48,133 nucleotides of DNA from Candidatus Methylarchaceae archaeon HK02M2 (GCA_024256165.1 JAKLZG010000008.1:1-48133); one strand, 5' to 3'. Shown: positions 1 through 8,807, counted from the stretch's first letter. Notes: generated from the sequence alone by a model not told the origin. Program-made: numbers and translations.

Positions 1-97
1 CTTTGCTCTTCTTTTCTTCTATTAACTTTAACAAATCATTCTTGTCCAAGCTCGAACGCTTTTGTAATTCGGTAAATAATGAATTAAAATCTGCCAT
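1..97 (-). CDS. N-terminus of an unknown protein, possibly RPA/OB-fold type (partial)
   Basis: An open frame starts at an ATG whose first base is 97 and runs off the left edge. Only about 32 residues are visible: MADFNSLFTELQKRSS followed by LDKNDLLKLIEEKKSK. This helical pattern (two short helices ending in a charged IEEKK segment) resembles the N-terminal helical segment of archaeal replication protein A/OB-fold single-strand DNA-binding proteins, but the fragment is too short to be sure. It is divergent from secG, with about 130 bases of AT-rich promoter sequence between them. Confidence 0.45.
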   Translation of the reverse strand, partial: MADFNSLFTELQKRSSLDKNDLLKLIEEKKSK

Positions 98-225
98 TTC
101 TTTTAACCCAATTATGTCGATCGATTATTTAAGTTAATAGAACAATAACGCCATTAAAAAATAACAATGTTAAAAAGTAACACATTTTAAATAGATATGC
201 ATAAACTCGTGATGGAGGCTATTCT

Positions 226-402
226 TTGAGCAGCAAGAAAAAGAAGAAGAGCGGATCCCCGATGCCTGTTTCCAGTGCTGGACTTCTTCGCTTTTTCGAA
301 GATGAAAGTAGAGGGGCCAAAGTTCGCCCTGAGATAGTTATGGCAGTAGCAATAGGTATAGTAATTATCTCCATCCTCTTAAACATCTTTTTATCAGTAT
401 AA
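226..402 (+). CDS. secG: Preprotein translocase subunit SecG (Sec61-beta)
   Basis: This 58-residue protein starts at TTG, with a GGAGG ribosome-binding site at 214-218, seven bases upstream. It opens with a basic lysine-rich segment, then the family motif SAGLLRFFEDE, a short charged linker, and one C-terminal membrane helix (about residues 37-57). That is the normal size and layout of archaeal Sec61-beta, the tail-anchored third subunit of the SecYEG/Sec61 protein-conducting channel in the cytoplasmic membrane. The next gene begins six bases after the stop, so the two are probably co-transcribed. A TATA-like TTTAAATA lies near 186-193. Identification rests on the motif and topology. Confidence 0.88.
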   Translation: MSSKKKKKSGSPMPVSSAGLLRFFEDESRGAKVRPEIVMAVAIGIVIISILLNIFLSV

Positions 403-408
403 ATCTAG

Positions 409-2196
409 GTGGGGAAATATCTGCAGAAGGACCCTAAGTCAAATATTACTAGTAAGTATCATGCTCTTTTCACTCTTCCATCGATTAAGACAGCGGTTCT
501 TTTAGCTTTTATCGCATCTGCTACATTATTCATTTCTTCACATTTTTTACTATACGAAATCAACGCATTTACATTCATAATTCTTTTTGCTTTTGAAGCA
601 GTACTTTTTACATCTATTTTATTCGAAAAGACAATCTTGAGGGACAATCCATTGGTGACCTTTAGAAGGCTTATTGTTTTCTCATCCATATCTAACTCTA
701 TATGGGTTTCAATCATCTTTTTAGGTCTCATATTTTCCATACCTTTCTCGATCCATTTTGAGAAATATGTCTTCTTTTTACTTTTAGGCTTCTTTTGCGT
801 TATGGCTTTCAGGATGTTGGTATCAGTTTCTATCTTTTATGGGAGTATGCTGAGGAGAATTTTTAGTGCATTTTTTCAACCTATATTATTATCACTTATA
901 CTGCTTCTTTTTCCGATCATTCAAATAACCACCAACTACATAATCATTGCTTTAGTTGGGGCAGGAATCGTAACCTTAGTTATAATCTATCTAATCATAG
1001 TTGATCGATCAGGTGCCAAATTAATTGGAGTGGGTTCATTGAAACTTTTTCGTGCATTTCTTACAGCATGGGCCGCCAACCACCCTGAATTTATTGAAGA
1101 ATTCATAGAGAAGATGAGTTCTCGGCAAACCGTAAAGACAAATTTAATGATATTTGATAAAGATAGTTCGAAGCCGACTCTGGTAATCCCGGAAGTACAT
1201 CCAGGCCCGTTCTATCCAGTAGGAAGTAGCAACTTACCTCTTTACCTCAGAAATTGGTTTTTAGATGAAGGCTTATCGCCCCTAATTCTTCATGGTGTTT
1301 CCGGCCATGAACTAAACCTTCCTTCCAGAGTGGAAGTAGATAACTACATTTCAACTTTTGAGGGCTTTAAAACTATAGCTACGAGACAGACCTGCAGTTC
1401 ACCTGTATTTGCCAAGTTGGGTAAAGCGACAGTTACATGTATAGCATTTGGAGATTTAGTATTTGTAATGCCAACTTTATCTCCTTTTGGGATGGAGGAT
1501 TTGCCGTTGGGTATAAAGCATAAGGTAGAAACTTTGGCTTTAAAATCGGGTTATAATTACGTTATGATAGTTGATACGCATAATTCGCAAGGAGAGCTCA
1601 TCAGCGACGAAGATTATGAAGACCTTATCAAAGCTATTAAGAACGCCTTGACCCATTTAAAGTCTAGCGATCAATACGATTTGATGGTTGGTTCTGCCCA
1701 CTCTTCAGAGTTCGATATTCGTTTAGGGAATGATATAGGACCTGCCGGACTCGGCGTTCTCATTTTAAATATTGACGATAAGAAGTATAGCATAATAGTC
1801 TCTGATTCAAATAATGCAATTCCAGGTCTGAGAGAGGAGTTAATCAAAAATTTCAAAGATTCAGAAGCCCCAGTTTTAGAGTTATGTACTTCTGATACAC
1901 ATGTCACAGCTGGCAAGATATCCGATTTAAAGGGTTACATCGCTTTAGGAGAAAGGACAGGATTAGATGAGTTATCAGCAGCTATAAAGATACTTATCAA
2001 TAAAGCAGTAGAGCGTATATCCAGAGCCGAATTAAAGGTTAGGAGTGTGAATTCCTCGGTAAAGGTTATTGGCACAAAACTTATCGACGATCTATCGATT
2101 GTTCTAGATAGATCTTTCTACGTAGTTAAAAAAGGCGGTATCGTTATAATAACGATTTCTTTTTTTATCCTTCTTTTAACTGCAATAATTACTTAA
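409..2196 (+). CDS. DUF2070 family membrane protein
   Basis: A 595-residue protein. The first about 200 residues hold roughly six or seven hydrophobic membrane segments. A soluble domain of about 370 residues follows, then one final membrane helix (about 574-594). The soluble domain has conserved His/Asp motifs typical of archaeal DUF2070: PEVHPGPFYPVGSSN, HGVSGHELNLPS, IVDTHNSQGE and CTSDTH. The histidine- and aspartate-rich motifs look like a metal site and suggest a hydrolase, but no function is established. The start used is a GTG directly after secG; a CTG at 421 preceded by GGTGGGG cannot be excluded. Coupling to secG hints at a link with membrane protein biogenesis. Confidence 0.8.
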   Translation: MGKYLQKDPKSNITSKYHALFTLPSIKTAVLLAFIASATLFISSHFLLYEINAFTFIILFAFEAVLFTSILFEKTILRDNPLVTFRRLIVFSSISNSIWVSIIFLGLIFSIPFSIHFEKYVFFLLLGFFCVMAFRMLVSVSIFYGSMLRRIFSAFFQPILLSLILLLFPIIQITTNYIIIALVGAGIVTLVIIYLIIVDRSGAKLIGVGSLKLFRAFLTAWAANHPEFIEEFIEKMSSRQTVKTNLMIFDKDSSKPTLVIPEVHPGPFYPVGSSNLPLYLRNWFLDEGLSPLILHGVSGHELNLPSRVEVDNYISTFEGFKTIATRQTCSSPVFAKLGKATVTCIAFGDLVFVMPTLSPFGMEDLPLGIKHKVETLALKSGYNYVMIVDTHNSQGELISDEDYEDLIKAIKNALTHLKSSDQYDLMVGSAHSSEFDIRLGNDIGPAGLGVLILNIDDKKYSIIVSDSNNAIPGLREELIKNFKDSEAPVLELCTSDTHVTAGKISDLKGYIALGERTGLDELSAAIKILINKAVERISRAELKVRSVNSSVKVIGTKLIDDLSIVLDRSFYVVKKGGIVIITISFFILLLTAIIT

Positions 2197-2311
2197 GCAT
2201 TTTAAATCTAAATTGAGTTCTTAGATTTTTTAGTTATGTGAGAATATAATCTCTTTATCTATGATAGATTCCCAGAACACTTAACTTTTCGTTGAATATC
2301 AACGGTATAGG

Positions 2312-3283
2312 ATGTTATACAGAACTTTAGGGAAGACTGGCCTTAGAGTCTCGGAGATCGGTATAGGAACTTGGGCAATTGGTGGTCCTGTAGAGTACAG
2401 AGATCGACCTGGAGGTTGGGGCAGTGTAAATGATGATGAATCTATAAAAGCGATTAGGGTAGCTTTGGAACTAGGTGTAAATTTCATCGATACAGCTGAT
2501 ATATATGGTCTAGGAAGGAGTGAAGAGGTAATTGGTAAGGCCTTAAAAGGCAGATGGTCCGATTGCTATATTGCAACAAAGGTCGGTTATAAAAAAACTA
2601 ATGAAGGAGATCGTGGCAGAGATCTTTCCAAAAATCACATACTTGAATCTTTAGAAGGTAGCCTAAAAAGATTAAGGAAGGATATAATCGATGTTTATCA
2701 ACTTCACAGTCCATCATTAGAAGAGATCCAAAGAGAAAGATGCTTTGAAACAATGGAGCGGTTGAAAGATGAAGGAAAGATCAGATTTTGGGGTGTTTCA
2801 GTAAGAAGTGTGGATGATGCAGTAAAACTAATGCAAAGAGGTTATCCTGGCGATACTATCCAAGTAGTGTATAACCTCCTAAAGCTTGAAGCAGCCAAGG
2901 AACTATTCCCTTTAACATTACAAAATGAAATCGGAGTTATTGTAAGAGTTCCTTTTGAATTCGGACTTTTAACTGGCAAGTTTACTCCTGAGACAAAATT
3001 TCCTTCGAACGATCACCGTAGTAAAAATCTACCAAGATCTAAATTAATCGAAGAAATACCTAAAGTCGAAAAACTAAGATTTTTAGTCAAACGATCAAAT
3101 AGAACCATGGCCCAAGCAGCTCTTAAGTTTGTTTTAAACCATCCGGCTGTTTCTGTCACGATCCCAGGTGTAAGAAATGAAAAACAAGTAAGAGAAAATG
3201 TTATTGCCTCTGACGGCATTTTGCTAAACCAAGAAGATTTAGACAAAATCAAAGATCTTCATGAAAATAACTTTTATCTATGA
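2312..3283 (+). CDS. Aldo/keto reductase family oxidoreductase
   Basis: A 323-residue NAD(P)H-dependent aldo/keto reductase of full family length, probably cytosolic. The (beta/alpha)8 barrel signatures are intact: GKTGLRVSEIGIGTW at the N-terminus, then the catalytic tetrad Asp60 and Tyr65 (DTADIYG), Lys90 (ATKVG) and His132 (YQLHSP). Near the C-terminus, SVTIPGVRNEKQVREN is the usual cofactor-binding segment. It starts at ATG 2312 and overlaps the convergent small ORF by ten bases. The substrate cannot be read from the sequence. The closest relatives are probably the perakine reductase/YajO-like group that acts on aldehydes and ketones. Confidence 0.9.
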   Translation: MLYRTLGKTGLRVSEIGIGTWAIGGPVEYRDRPGGWGSVNDDESIKAIRVALELGVNFIDTADIYGLGRSEEVIGKALKGRWSDCYIATKVGYKKTNEGDRGRDLSKNHILESLEGSLKRLRKDIIDVYQLHSPSLEEIQRERCFETMERLKDEGKIRFWGVSVRSVDDAVKLMQRGYPGDTIQVVYNLLKLEAAKELFPLTLQNEIGVIVRVPFEFGLLTGKFTPETKFPSNDHRSKNLPRSKLIEEIPKVEKLRFLVKRSNRTMAQAALKFVLNHPAVSVTIPGVRNEKQVRENVIASDGILLNQEDLDKIKDLHENNFYL

Positions 3284-3486
3284 TCATTGTTTTTTAAGCC
3301 CCACAAACCTATGAAAACCAGAACCAATCCAACATAGAGATGGCTAAAGTATTTGTCCAGTTGCTCTAATCCAACTTTTGAATAGTTAAAGGAGATCGCG
3401 TGTAAGAATAAAGCGTCGATGATGAAAAAAAGCCCAATAAGGATTAATACTGATGATAGATATTTGACCTTGGCTATGCTTGACAA
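3274..3486 (-). CDS. Small two-helix membrane protein, unknown
   Basis: A 70-residue frame starting at TTG with two hydrophobic segments (about residues 9-30 and 48-64) separated by a polar, tyrosine-containing loop, and a short positively charged tail. This hairpin membrane topology with clean charge boundaries suggests a real protein rather than a chance frame. I do not recognise a family. It is convergent with the aldo/keto reductase and sits downstream of folD on the same strand, so it may be the last gene of a purN-folD transcript. Confidence 0.5.
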   Translation of the reverse strand: MSSIAKVKYLSSVLILIGLFFIIDALFLHAISFNYSKVGLEQLDKYFSHLYVGLVLVFIGLWGLKNNDHR

Positions 3487-3528
3487 AGATTAGGACCTTT
3501 ATACTTTATGAATCTTTACGAACAAAAA

Positions 3529-4425
3529 CTACATCCGTATATTTTGTGTTGCAATAATTGTATTCTTCAAAAGCATTGCTCTAGTCATCGGTCCGACACT
3601 GCCGAATTTTGGCGTTAGATACGATACCGTCTCCCTTACCTCATTAAAATCAATATCAAAAAATGATTCTTTTCCAAGATATCCAACACCTGTACCTATG
3701 ACAACAGCACCTTTCTTTACCATAGATTTTGTTATCTTAAATCCTGTTTCTCCATATATCTCTGGTGGTCTACCAACTGCACTTATCAAAATATCCGCTT
3801 GTTTTGTATATTCACTAATTCCAACAGTTCTACTATGACAAACTGTAACTGTAGCATTTTTATCTAAAAGCATTTTTGACATAGGACCACCAACCAAAAC
3901 ACTTCTACCAACAACTACAGCATGTTTCCCTTCTATTCTAATCTTATAATAAGCTAATAGTTCCATTATACCTTTTGGTGTACAAGGTAATAGAGACGAT
4001 TCAAAACTATATTCGCCCCTCATCAGTTTACCCATATTGTAAGGGTGTAACCCATCCACATCTTTATCGGGAGAAATTGTATATATTATCTTTTGTTCAT
4101 CGATATGTTTTGGAAGTGGTAATTGGACTAAAATACCATATACATCTTTTTTTAAATTTAGTTTATTAATAAGTTGTATTAGTTCAGTTTCACTTATCTC
4201 TTTTTGAAGATTATGTGATAAAGAGGATATGCCAACTTGCTGGCAATCTCTTTCCTTCATCTTGACATATTTTTGAGAACCAGGATCATCGCCAACAAGC
4301 ACAGTAGCCAATGTAGGCGATGCACCGCTTTCTTTCAAATCTACCACTCGTTTCTTTATTATCTCTTTAAACTTCTTTGCAACTAATTCTCCATCAATGA
4401 TTTTTGACATCATATTTACTACCAA
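3529..4425 (-). CDS. folD: Methylene-H4folate dehydrogenase / methenyl-H4folate cyclohydrolase
   Basis: FolD interconverts methylene-, methenyl- and formyl-tetrahydrofolate with NAD(P) in the cytosol. The 298-residue protein is full length. The catalytic YxxxK motif is present (Tyr53, Lys57 in YVKMKERD), as are the VQLPLPKHID and DKDVDGLHP active-site segments, the dinucleotide-binding GRSVLVGGPMSKMLL and the C-terminal VGPMTRAMLLKNT. The frame opens MVVNMMSK; the true start is probably one of the two internal ATGs just before SKIIDG. It lies 22 bases after purN on the same strand, so formyl-donor supply and use are likely co-expressed. Whether the carrier is folate or another pterin cannot be told from sequence. 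Confidence 0.95.
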   Translation of the reverse strand: MVVNMMSKIIDGELVAKKFKEIIKKRVVDLKESGASPTLATVLVGDDPGSQKYVKMKERDCQQVGISSLSHNLQKEISETELIQLINKLNLKKDVYGILVQLPLPKHIDEQKIIYTISPDKDVDGLHPYNMGKLMRGEYSFESSLLPCTPKGIMELLAYYKIRIEGKHAVVVGRSVLVGGPMSKMLLDKNATVTVCHSRTVGISEYTKQADILISAVGRPPEIYGETGFKITKSMVKKGAVVIGTGVGYLGKESFFDIDFNEVRETVSYLTPKFGSVGPMTRAMLLKNTIIATQNIRM

Positions 4426-4447
4426 TCTATTCTTAAAATGGACACTT

Positions 4448-5164
4448 TCATCCTATCGACTTATCCAAAGGCTTGCCTTGTTCAGCCCATAATTGTTTTT
4501 GATATTCAACATACACCTTTTGTCTCTTTTTCCATCTTTCCTCCCAATGATCACTGTAATCTACCTTTACTTTCCTACCTTCGATCTTCAATCTGCCATC
4601 TACATGTAATTGAATCGCTTTTGGATATAACCTGTGTTCGAAGACTAAGATTCTCTCAGAAAGGGTATCTTCCGTGTCATCTTCTTTTATTATAACAGGT
4701 TTCTGTAAGATTATGGGTCCCACATCTACCACCTTATCTACATAATGTACGGTGACACCAGATACCTTTACCCCATACTCGATAGCTTGTTTTTGTGCAT
4801 GCAGACCTGTAAATGAAGGTAATAAGGCGGGATGTATATTCATGATCCTATTCTTGTACTCATCAATAAAGTAAGGGCTAATTATCCTCATGAAACCTGA
4901 AAGGACTACCAAGTTTACATCATGATCCCTAAGCACATCGACAACTTCACTATCAAAGACTACCCTTTCTTTATTTCTGTGGTCTACAAACTTTCTTTCT
5001 ATCTCACTTTTTTCTGCAATCTTCAATGCATAGGCATCTTTATTGTTGCAAATTAGGACTCCACATCTTACATTTTTCAACACTCCGAGTCTTATATGAT
5101 CTATCAGAGATTGAAAGTTTGATCCCCTGCCAGAAGCTAACACACCAAGAGTATTTTTTTTCAA
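4448..5164 (-). CDS. purN: Phosphoribosylglycinamide formyltransferase
   Basis: PurN transfers a formyl group from 10-formyl-tetrahydrofolate to glycinamide ribonucleotide, the third step of purine synthesis. The N-terminal GVLASGRGSNFQSLI binds the substrate phosphate. The catalytic triad is intact: Asn109 and His111 (MNIHPALLPSF) and Asp147 (VDVGP). The 238 residues include a C-terminal basic extension of about 35 residues beyond the usual enzyme. It is the promoter-proximal gene of a two-gene set with folD, which would regenerate its cofactor. Many archaea use the folate-independent PurT instead, so this enzyme implies a formyl-pterin donor. Confidence 0.93.
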   Translation of the reverse strand: MKKNTLGVLASGRGSNFQSLIDHIRLGVLKNVRCGVLICNNKDAYALKIAEKSEIERKFVDHRNKERVVFDSEVVDVLRDHDVNLVVLSGFMRIISPYFIDEYKNRIMNIHPALLPSFTGLHAQKQAIEYGVKVSGVTVHYVDKVVDVGPIILQKPVIIKEDDTEDTLSERILVFEHRLYPKAIQLHVDGRLKIEGRKVKVDYSDHWEERWKKRQKVYVEYQKQLWAEQGKPLDKSIG

Positions 5165-5262
5165 AATTCCACCAATAAAAATTGAAGATCGAGGATTTTA
5201 CTTTTATTCACTTTTTTACAACATCTTTTAAAAGTTTCCCAAACACACTATTACCCTGAGTA

Positions 5263-5925
5263 ATGAATTCAGAATTTTTGATCAAAAAGATCAGACAGAT
5301 GGTCCAAACATATACATTGGAGAATACCGCTTTAGTAGAAACAAATCATAGTAGTATAAGAGATCCTTTTAAAATCCTGATAGCAACGATACTTTCCCAG
5401 AGGACAAGGGATGAAAATACAAAAAAAGCAGTCCAGAAACTATTCTCAGTCTATAAGGGTATGAAAGAAATCTCAGAGGCAGATGAAAAGGTAATACAAG
5501 AATTAATTAGAAATGCTGGATTTTATCGTGTAAAGGCAAAGAAAATTAAAGAAGTCTCTAAAATACTGATGGAACGATTTAATGGGAAAGTGCCTAGTGA
5601 TTTTGAAAATTTAATATCCTTACCGTCTGTTGGTAGGAAAACAGCGAATTGTGTTTTAGTTTACGGATTTGGTAAAGCTGCAATCCCAGTCGATACTCAC
5701 GTACATCGTATCACAAATAGGCTCGGCATTGTTCATACAAAGAGTCCAGAGGAGACAGAATTGGAGTTGATGGAGATAATAGACAAAAAATATTGGTTAG
5801 AGTTTAATGAATTACTCGTCAAGTTTGGTCAAAGTGTATGTAAACCAATAAAACCTAGATGTTATTTATGCTTATTAAAGCATTTATGCGAATACTACAA
5901 GTTAAACATTAACAAAGAAACCTAA
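5263..5925 (+). CDS. nth: Endonuclease III (DNA glycosylase/AP lyase)
   Basis: A 220-residue base-excision repair enzyme that removes oxidised pyrimidines and cleaves the abasic site. The helix-hairpin-helix [19 protein letters not shown] contains the catalytic lysine (Lys126), and the catalytic aspartate is Asp144 (IPVDTHVHR). The four-cysteine iron-sulfur loop has the standard CX6CX2CX5C spacing (Cys193, 200, 203, 209). The start at ATG 5263 gives the usual N-terminus. It is transcribed divergently from purN, sharing about 100 bases of AT-rich upstream sequence. Confidence 0.95.
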   Translation: MNSEFLIKKIRQMVQTYTLENTALVETNHSSIRDPFKILIATILSQRTRDENTKKAVQKLFSVYKGMKEISEADEKVIQELIRNAGFYRVKAKKIKEVSKILMERFNGKVPSDFENLISLPSVGRKTANCVLVYGFGKAAIPVDTHVHRITNRLGIVHTKSPEETELELMEIIDKKYWLEFNELLVKFGQSVCKPIKPRCYLCLLKHLCEYYKLNINKET

Positions 5926-6000
5926 AAAATAACTTTTTAGGCATAAATTATGATATGATATGTTAGTTCGATTATTAGGACAGAAACAATAGATTTATAT

Positions 6001-6020
6001 ATTATAACTATAGTTATAAT
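6001..6020. promoter_or_regulatory. Perfect 20-bp palindrome (candidate operator)
   Basis: ATTATAACTATAGTTATAAT is perfectly self-complementary. It ends six bases before the ATG of the small zinc protein gene. A TATA-like TTTATATA (about 5994-6001) abuts its left end, so the palindrome covers the expected transcription start. Position and symmetry are those of an archaeal repressor operator; this is inference. Confidence 0.55.
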
Positions 6021-6026
6021 ACTATT

Positions 6027-6284
6027 ATGCGACCGAAAAAGCTTCGTATAGTTCAAGTAGTTGAAGAGTGTGGCATTTTCGGCGAGTGTTTATGCGGGGG
6101 AGACATAATATTTTACTCTGATTCAGGTGTCAAGTGTAAAGATTGTGGAAAATTATATGGTACTTGGCTTAAAAGGAAAAATAGGAAGCCCCGTCTTTCA
6201 ACAGTTATTAAAGATAATATGGAGACTTCCGATTCTATTGCAACTGAACCCGCCTTAATGGCCCAAAGTCGACCATTATTATAA
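6027..6284 (+). CDS. Small cysteine-rich (zinc-binding) protein, unknown
   Basis: An 85-residue protein with two cysteine pairs, ECLCGGD and VKCKDCGKLYG, about 15 residues apart, which would fold as a small zinc ribbon. A basic stretch (LKRKNRK) and a polar tail follow. No known family is recognised; a nucleic-acid-binding or regulatory role is possible. The ATG lies directly behind a perfect palindrome and a TATA-like box, so the transcript is probably leaderless and regulated. It ends one base before the convergent TrmJ-like gene. Confidence 0.6.
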   Translation: MRPKKLRIVQVVEECGIFGECLCGGDIIFYSDSGVKCKDCGKLYGTWLKRKNRKPRLSTVIKDNMETSDSIATEPALMAQSRPLL

Positions 6285-6285
6285 A

Positions 6286-6987
6286 TCAAGATTTAGGTCT
6301 TAGTAAAGCTATTTTTGCCTCCCTCAGCAAGCCCATTATTAGATAAACTTCTCTAGGGGTAGGTTTACCTTTTCCAAACAATCTTCTCATCGCTTCTTCT
6401 AACAAAGGGATTTTATGCTTTGTGAACCCACACATCTTTGCCAATTCGATCGAGTAGCTAATGGCTCTTTCTTTATCTTTTTTGGATGCTATATCTTCGG
6501 GGACTGATATTTCATTCTTCGATAATTCATACAACAATATAGCAAGAGAGTGTGATATATTCAAAGTTTTGTAGTCAGTTCCTGTCCTTATACTTACTAC
6601 CAAATCGCAGAGTCTCAATTCTTCATTTTTCAATCCTGTAGATTCACGTCCTAAAAGTAAGCAAACCTTACCTATGATGCTTTCCAAATTTTCAGCGAGA
6701 CCTTTGGGCGTCAACGCCTTCCTCAGAATATTGGATGATTTACTACATGTTATCGCTGTGGTCCCGACTATTACATCGAAACTCCTGATCAATTCTTCAA
6801 AGTCCATATTTTTTGTTCTATAAAGAACATCTACGCCATGAGATGCAAACTTTCTTGCATGACTTAAGTCCAACTTTGGGTTAATGAATATTAGTTCGTC
6901 TACTCCAAAGTTTTTCATAACTCGAGCTACTTGACCAGCATTTACTTCATAAGTTGGCTCTACAAGAGCTACTGAAATTCTCTTCAA
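6286..6987 (-). CDS. SPOUT-class RNA 2'-O-methyltransferase, TrmJ-like
   Basis: A 233-residue SpoU/TrmH-type methyltransferase. The N-terminus (SVALVEPTYEVNAGQVARVM) is motif 1 of this family. Motif 2 is LLLGRESTGLKNEELRLCD and motif 3 is YKTLNISHSLAILLYEL; together they form the trefoil-knot S-adenosylmethionine site. The C-terminal helical extension of about 70 residues and the overall length match archaeal TrmJ, which methylates the ribose of C32 in tRNA. Assignment within SPOUT enzymes is by resemblance; rRNA substrates are possible. Confidence 0.82.
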   Translation of the reverse strand: MKRISVALVEPTYEVNAGQVARVMKNFGVDELIFINPKLDLSHARKFASHGVDVLYRTKNMDFEELIRSFDVIVGTTAITCSKSSNILRKALTPKGLAENLESIIGKVCLLLGRESTGLKNEELRLCDLVVSIRTGTDYKTLNISHSLAILLYELSKNEISVPEDIASKKDKERAISYSIELAKMCGFTKHKIPLLEEAMRRLFGKGKPTPREVYLIMGLLREAKIALLRPKS

Positions 6988-7035
6988 TTTGTTCGCCCCA
7001 AGATTTTTTAGGTTACTTAGATATTTTTCAATTTA

Positions 7036-8145
7036 ATGGTTACAAATCTCCCAGAGAAAGCCAAGGCAAAGTGGGCAGAGGCAGTAGTTGCTCGAGATCC
7101 AGTTACAAAACTCCGTCTCTTAAAGGAATTCTACTCGAGCTTTCCTAAGCATAAAGGAACAGAGCGCTTAGAGAAATCGATCAAGAGACAGATATCATCT
7201 TTAGAGGATGAGGTAGATCGGGCAAGGTCAAAACGCAGAGGGTCTTCTAGATTAAAGTGGATTGTTAAGAAGGGGGAGCTCACCCAACTGGCTATTGTTG
7301 GTACCTTGCAGACTGCTACATCTTTCTTTAACCTCTTAGTTAGATCTGATATAAAAAATCATGAATCTTTGATGAGACCTATCTTGGGTGTATTCAAGGG
7401 AGCTGGTGTTCAATTTCAGTTGATTGTTGTCCCTTTTGATAAAAGAATAGGTGAAGGGAAACTTGAACGTTTTATGAACCTTGCTAGAAATGCAGAAGGT
7501 ATACTTATCGTCTTAGGTTACGAACCGTTTAGTTATGCCCAAGATGTAATTGATTGGTTCGAATCTCACAATATAGATTTATGTTCAGATTATCCAAAGG
7601 TCGAAATAGCTCAAACATCAAGTGGAGGAATAAGAATAGTAGGTTTTTCCTATACTTGTGATGAGAGAGAAATAAACGATTTCATATCCAGTTATAAGAT
7701 TAACAATGCTGTAGTGAAGATAACCACAGATTCTACCATTGACGATATTGAGTCTGCTTTATATGGTAGGATCGTGAAAAAGGCTATATTCGTCACTTTG
7801 AGAAGAGAGTGTATTAATCAGTTAAAGAATCTACTTCCTAATCAACTCATATTCGACTCATCTATTAGCCTAGATAAGTTGGCGTTACAAATTTTGCATA
7901 AACTCAATTTAATCCGTATATATACAAAAGTAATAGATGGGAAAATTGCACAAAAGCCCTTACTAATGCTAAAAGGAGCCAAAGCTATCGATGTTGCTGA
8001 TAAGATTCACAAAGATTTAGCAAGATTCTTTAAATACGCAAGGCTTTGGAGGGAAAATACTTACAAAGGGATTAGAGTCGGTCGTAGTTTTGAATTAAGA
8101 GATGGTGATATAATCGAGATTAGAACCACTTTGAAAGAGCATTAA
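7036..8145 (+). CDS. DRG/Obg-family protein with degenerate GTPase site and C-terminal TGS domain
   Basis: The 369-residue protein has the layout of the archaeal/eukaryotic DRG (Rbg) translation GTPases. A basic helical N-terminus (1-75) leads, a G-domain-like segment starts near 77 (VKKGELTQLAIVGT), and a TGS domain sits at about 295-365 ending DGDIIEIRTT. Where DRG has the GxxxxGKS P-loop, this protein reads VGTLQTATSFFNLL (88-101): the second glycine and the lysine are gone and one residue is missing. I see no NKxD either. ARNAEGILIVLGY still resembles the DRG switch II region. It is therefore probably a non-hydrolysing paralogue, perhaps a ribosome- or RNA-binding factor. The frame is intact, so this is not a pseudogene. 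Confidence 0.75.
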   Translation: MVTNLPEKAKAKWAEAVVARDPVTKLRLLKEFYSSFPKHKGTERLEKSIKRQISSLEDEVDRARSKRRGSSRLKWIVKKGELTQLAIVGTLQTATSFFNLLVRSDIKNHESLMRPILGVFKGAGVQFQLIVVPFDKRIGEGKLERFMNLARNAEGILIVLGYEPFSYAQDVIDWFESHNIDLCSDYPKVEIAQTSSGGIRIVGFSYTCDEREINDFISSYKINNAVVKITTDSTIDDIESALYGRIVKKAIFVTLRRECINQLKNLLPNQLIFDSSISLDKLALQILHKLNLIRIYTKVIDGKIAQKPLLMLKGAKAIDVADKIHKDLARFFKYARLWRENTYKGIRVGRSFELRDGDIIEIRTTLKEH

Positions 8146-8243
8146 CAGCATACCTTTTTCTCTTTTTGTCAAAGGATTCATCTAGTCTAGTCTTTTAGAT
8201 AACTATTAATCGATATTCATTCTTTAAAAATCGATGTATAATT

Positions 8244-8807
8244 TTGAATGAGTTTAGGATGATAGACGAGTGTTTATATGAGCCAGCAGAAGATACTTTT
8301 CTTCTTGCTAGGGTAACTCAAAGACATTCTGGCAAGGTTATATTGGAGATAGGAGTAGGGTCAGGCTACATTTCTGTTGAACTATCTAAAAATTCCTTTA
8401 CAGTAGGGACTGATATTAGTATAAATGCAATAAGAAAAGCTAAGATTAAGCTTAAATCTATTAACTGTAACAATATTGAATTAGTCCATTGTGATGGAGC
8501 AAGCCCTTTTCGTAAGAGCTGCTTTGACATGATCGTATTCAACCCTCCTTATCTCCCATCTGAAAAAATAATCGATTTAACTGTAGATGGAGGACAAGAA
8601 GGCATAGAAGTGGTGAAGAAATTTATTGAGGACTCTGTAAATGTATTGTCTAACTCAGGATCGATAATATTCCTCTTGTCTAATATATCGAATTATAAAA
8701 AAATATTCAAGATACTTAGGGAAAAGGGTTTTGAAGTTAGGATAAAAGAGTCACTTAAATTATTTTATGAAGAAATCTTCATACTAAAAGCATCGAAGAT
8801 TCACTAA
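8244..8807 (+). CDS. HemK/PrmC-like N5-glutamine methyltransferase
   Basis: A 187-residue class I methyltransferase. Motif I is EIGVGSGYISVEL and the substrate-binding NPPY motif appears as FNPPYLPSEK, typical of enzymes that methylate the GGQ glutamine of release factors (archaeal HemK/Mtq2 group). It lacks the N-terminal domain of bacterial PrmC, as archaeal members do. The frame starts at TTG 8244; an ATG at 8259 (MIDECLYEPAEDTF) is equally plausible. Its last 24 bases overlap the convergent ksgA. In many archaea this gene follows ksgA on the same strand; here it faces it. Confidence 0.85.
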   Translation: MNEFRMIDECLYEPAEDTFLLARVTQRHSGKVILEIGVGSGYISVELSKNSFTVGTDISINAIRKAKIKLKSINCNNIELVHCDGASPFRKSCFDMIVFNPPYLPSEKIIDLTVDGGQEGIEVVKKFIEDSVNVLSNSGSIIFLLSNISNYKKIFKILREKGFEVRIKESLKLFYEEIFILKASKIH

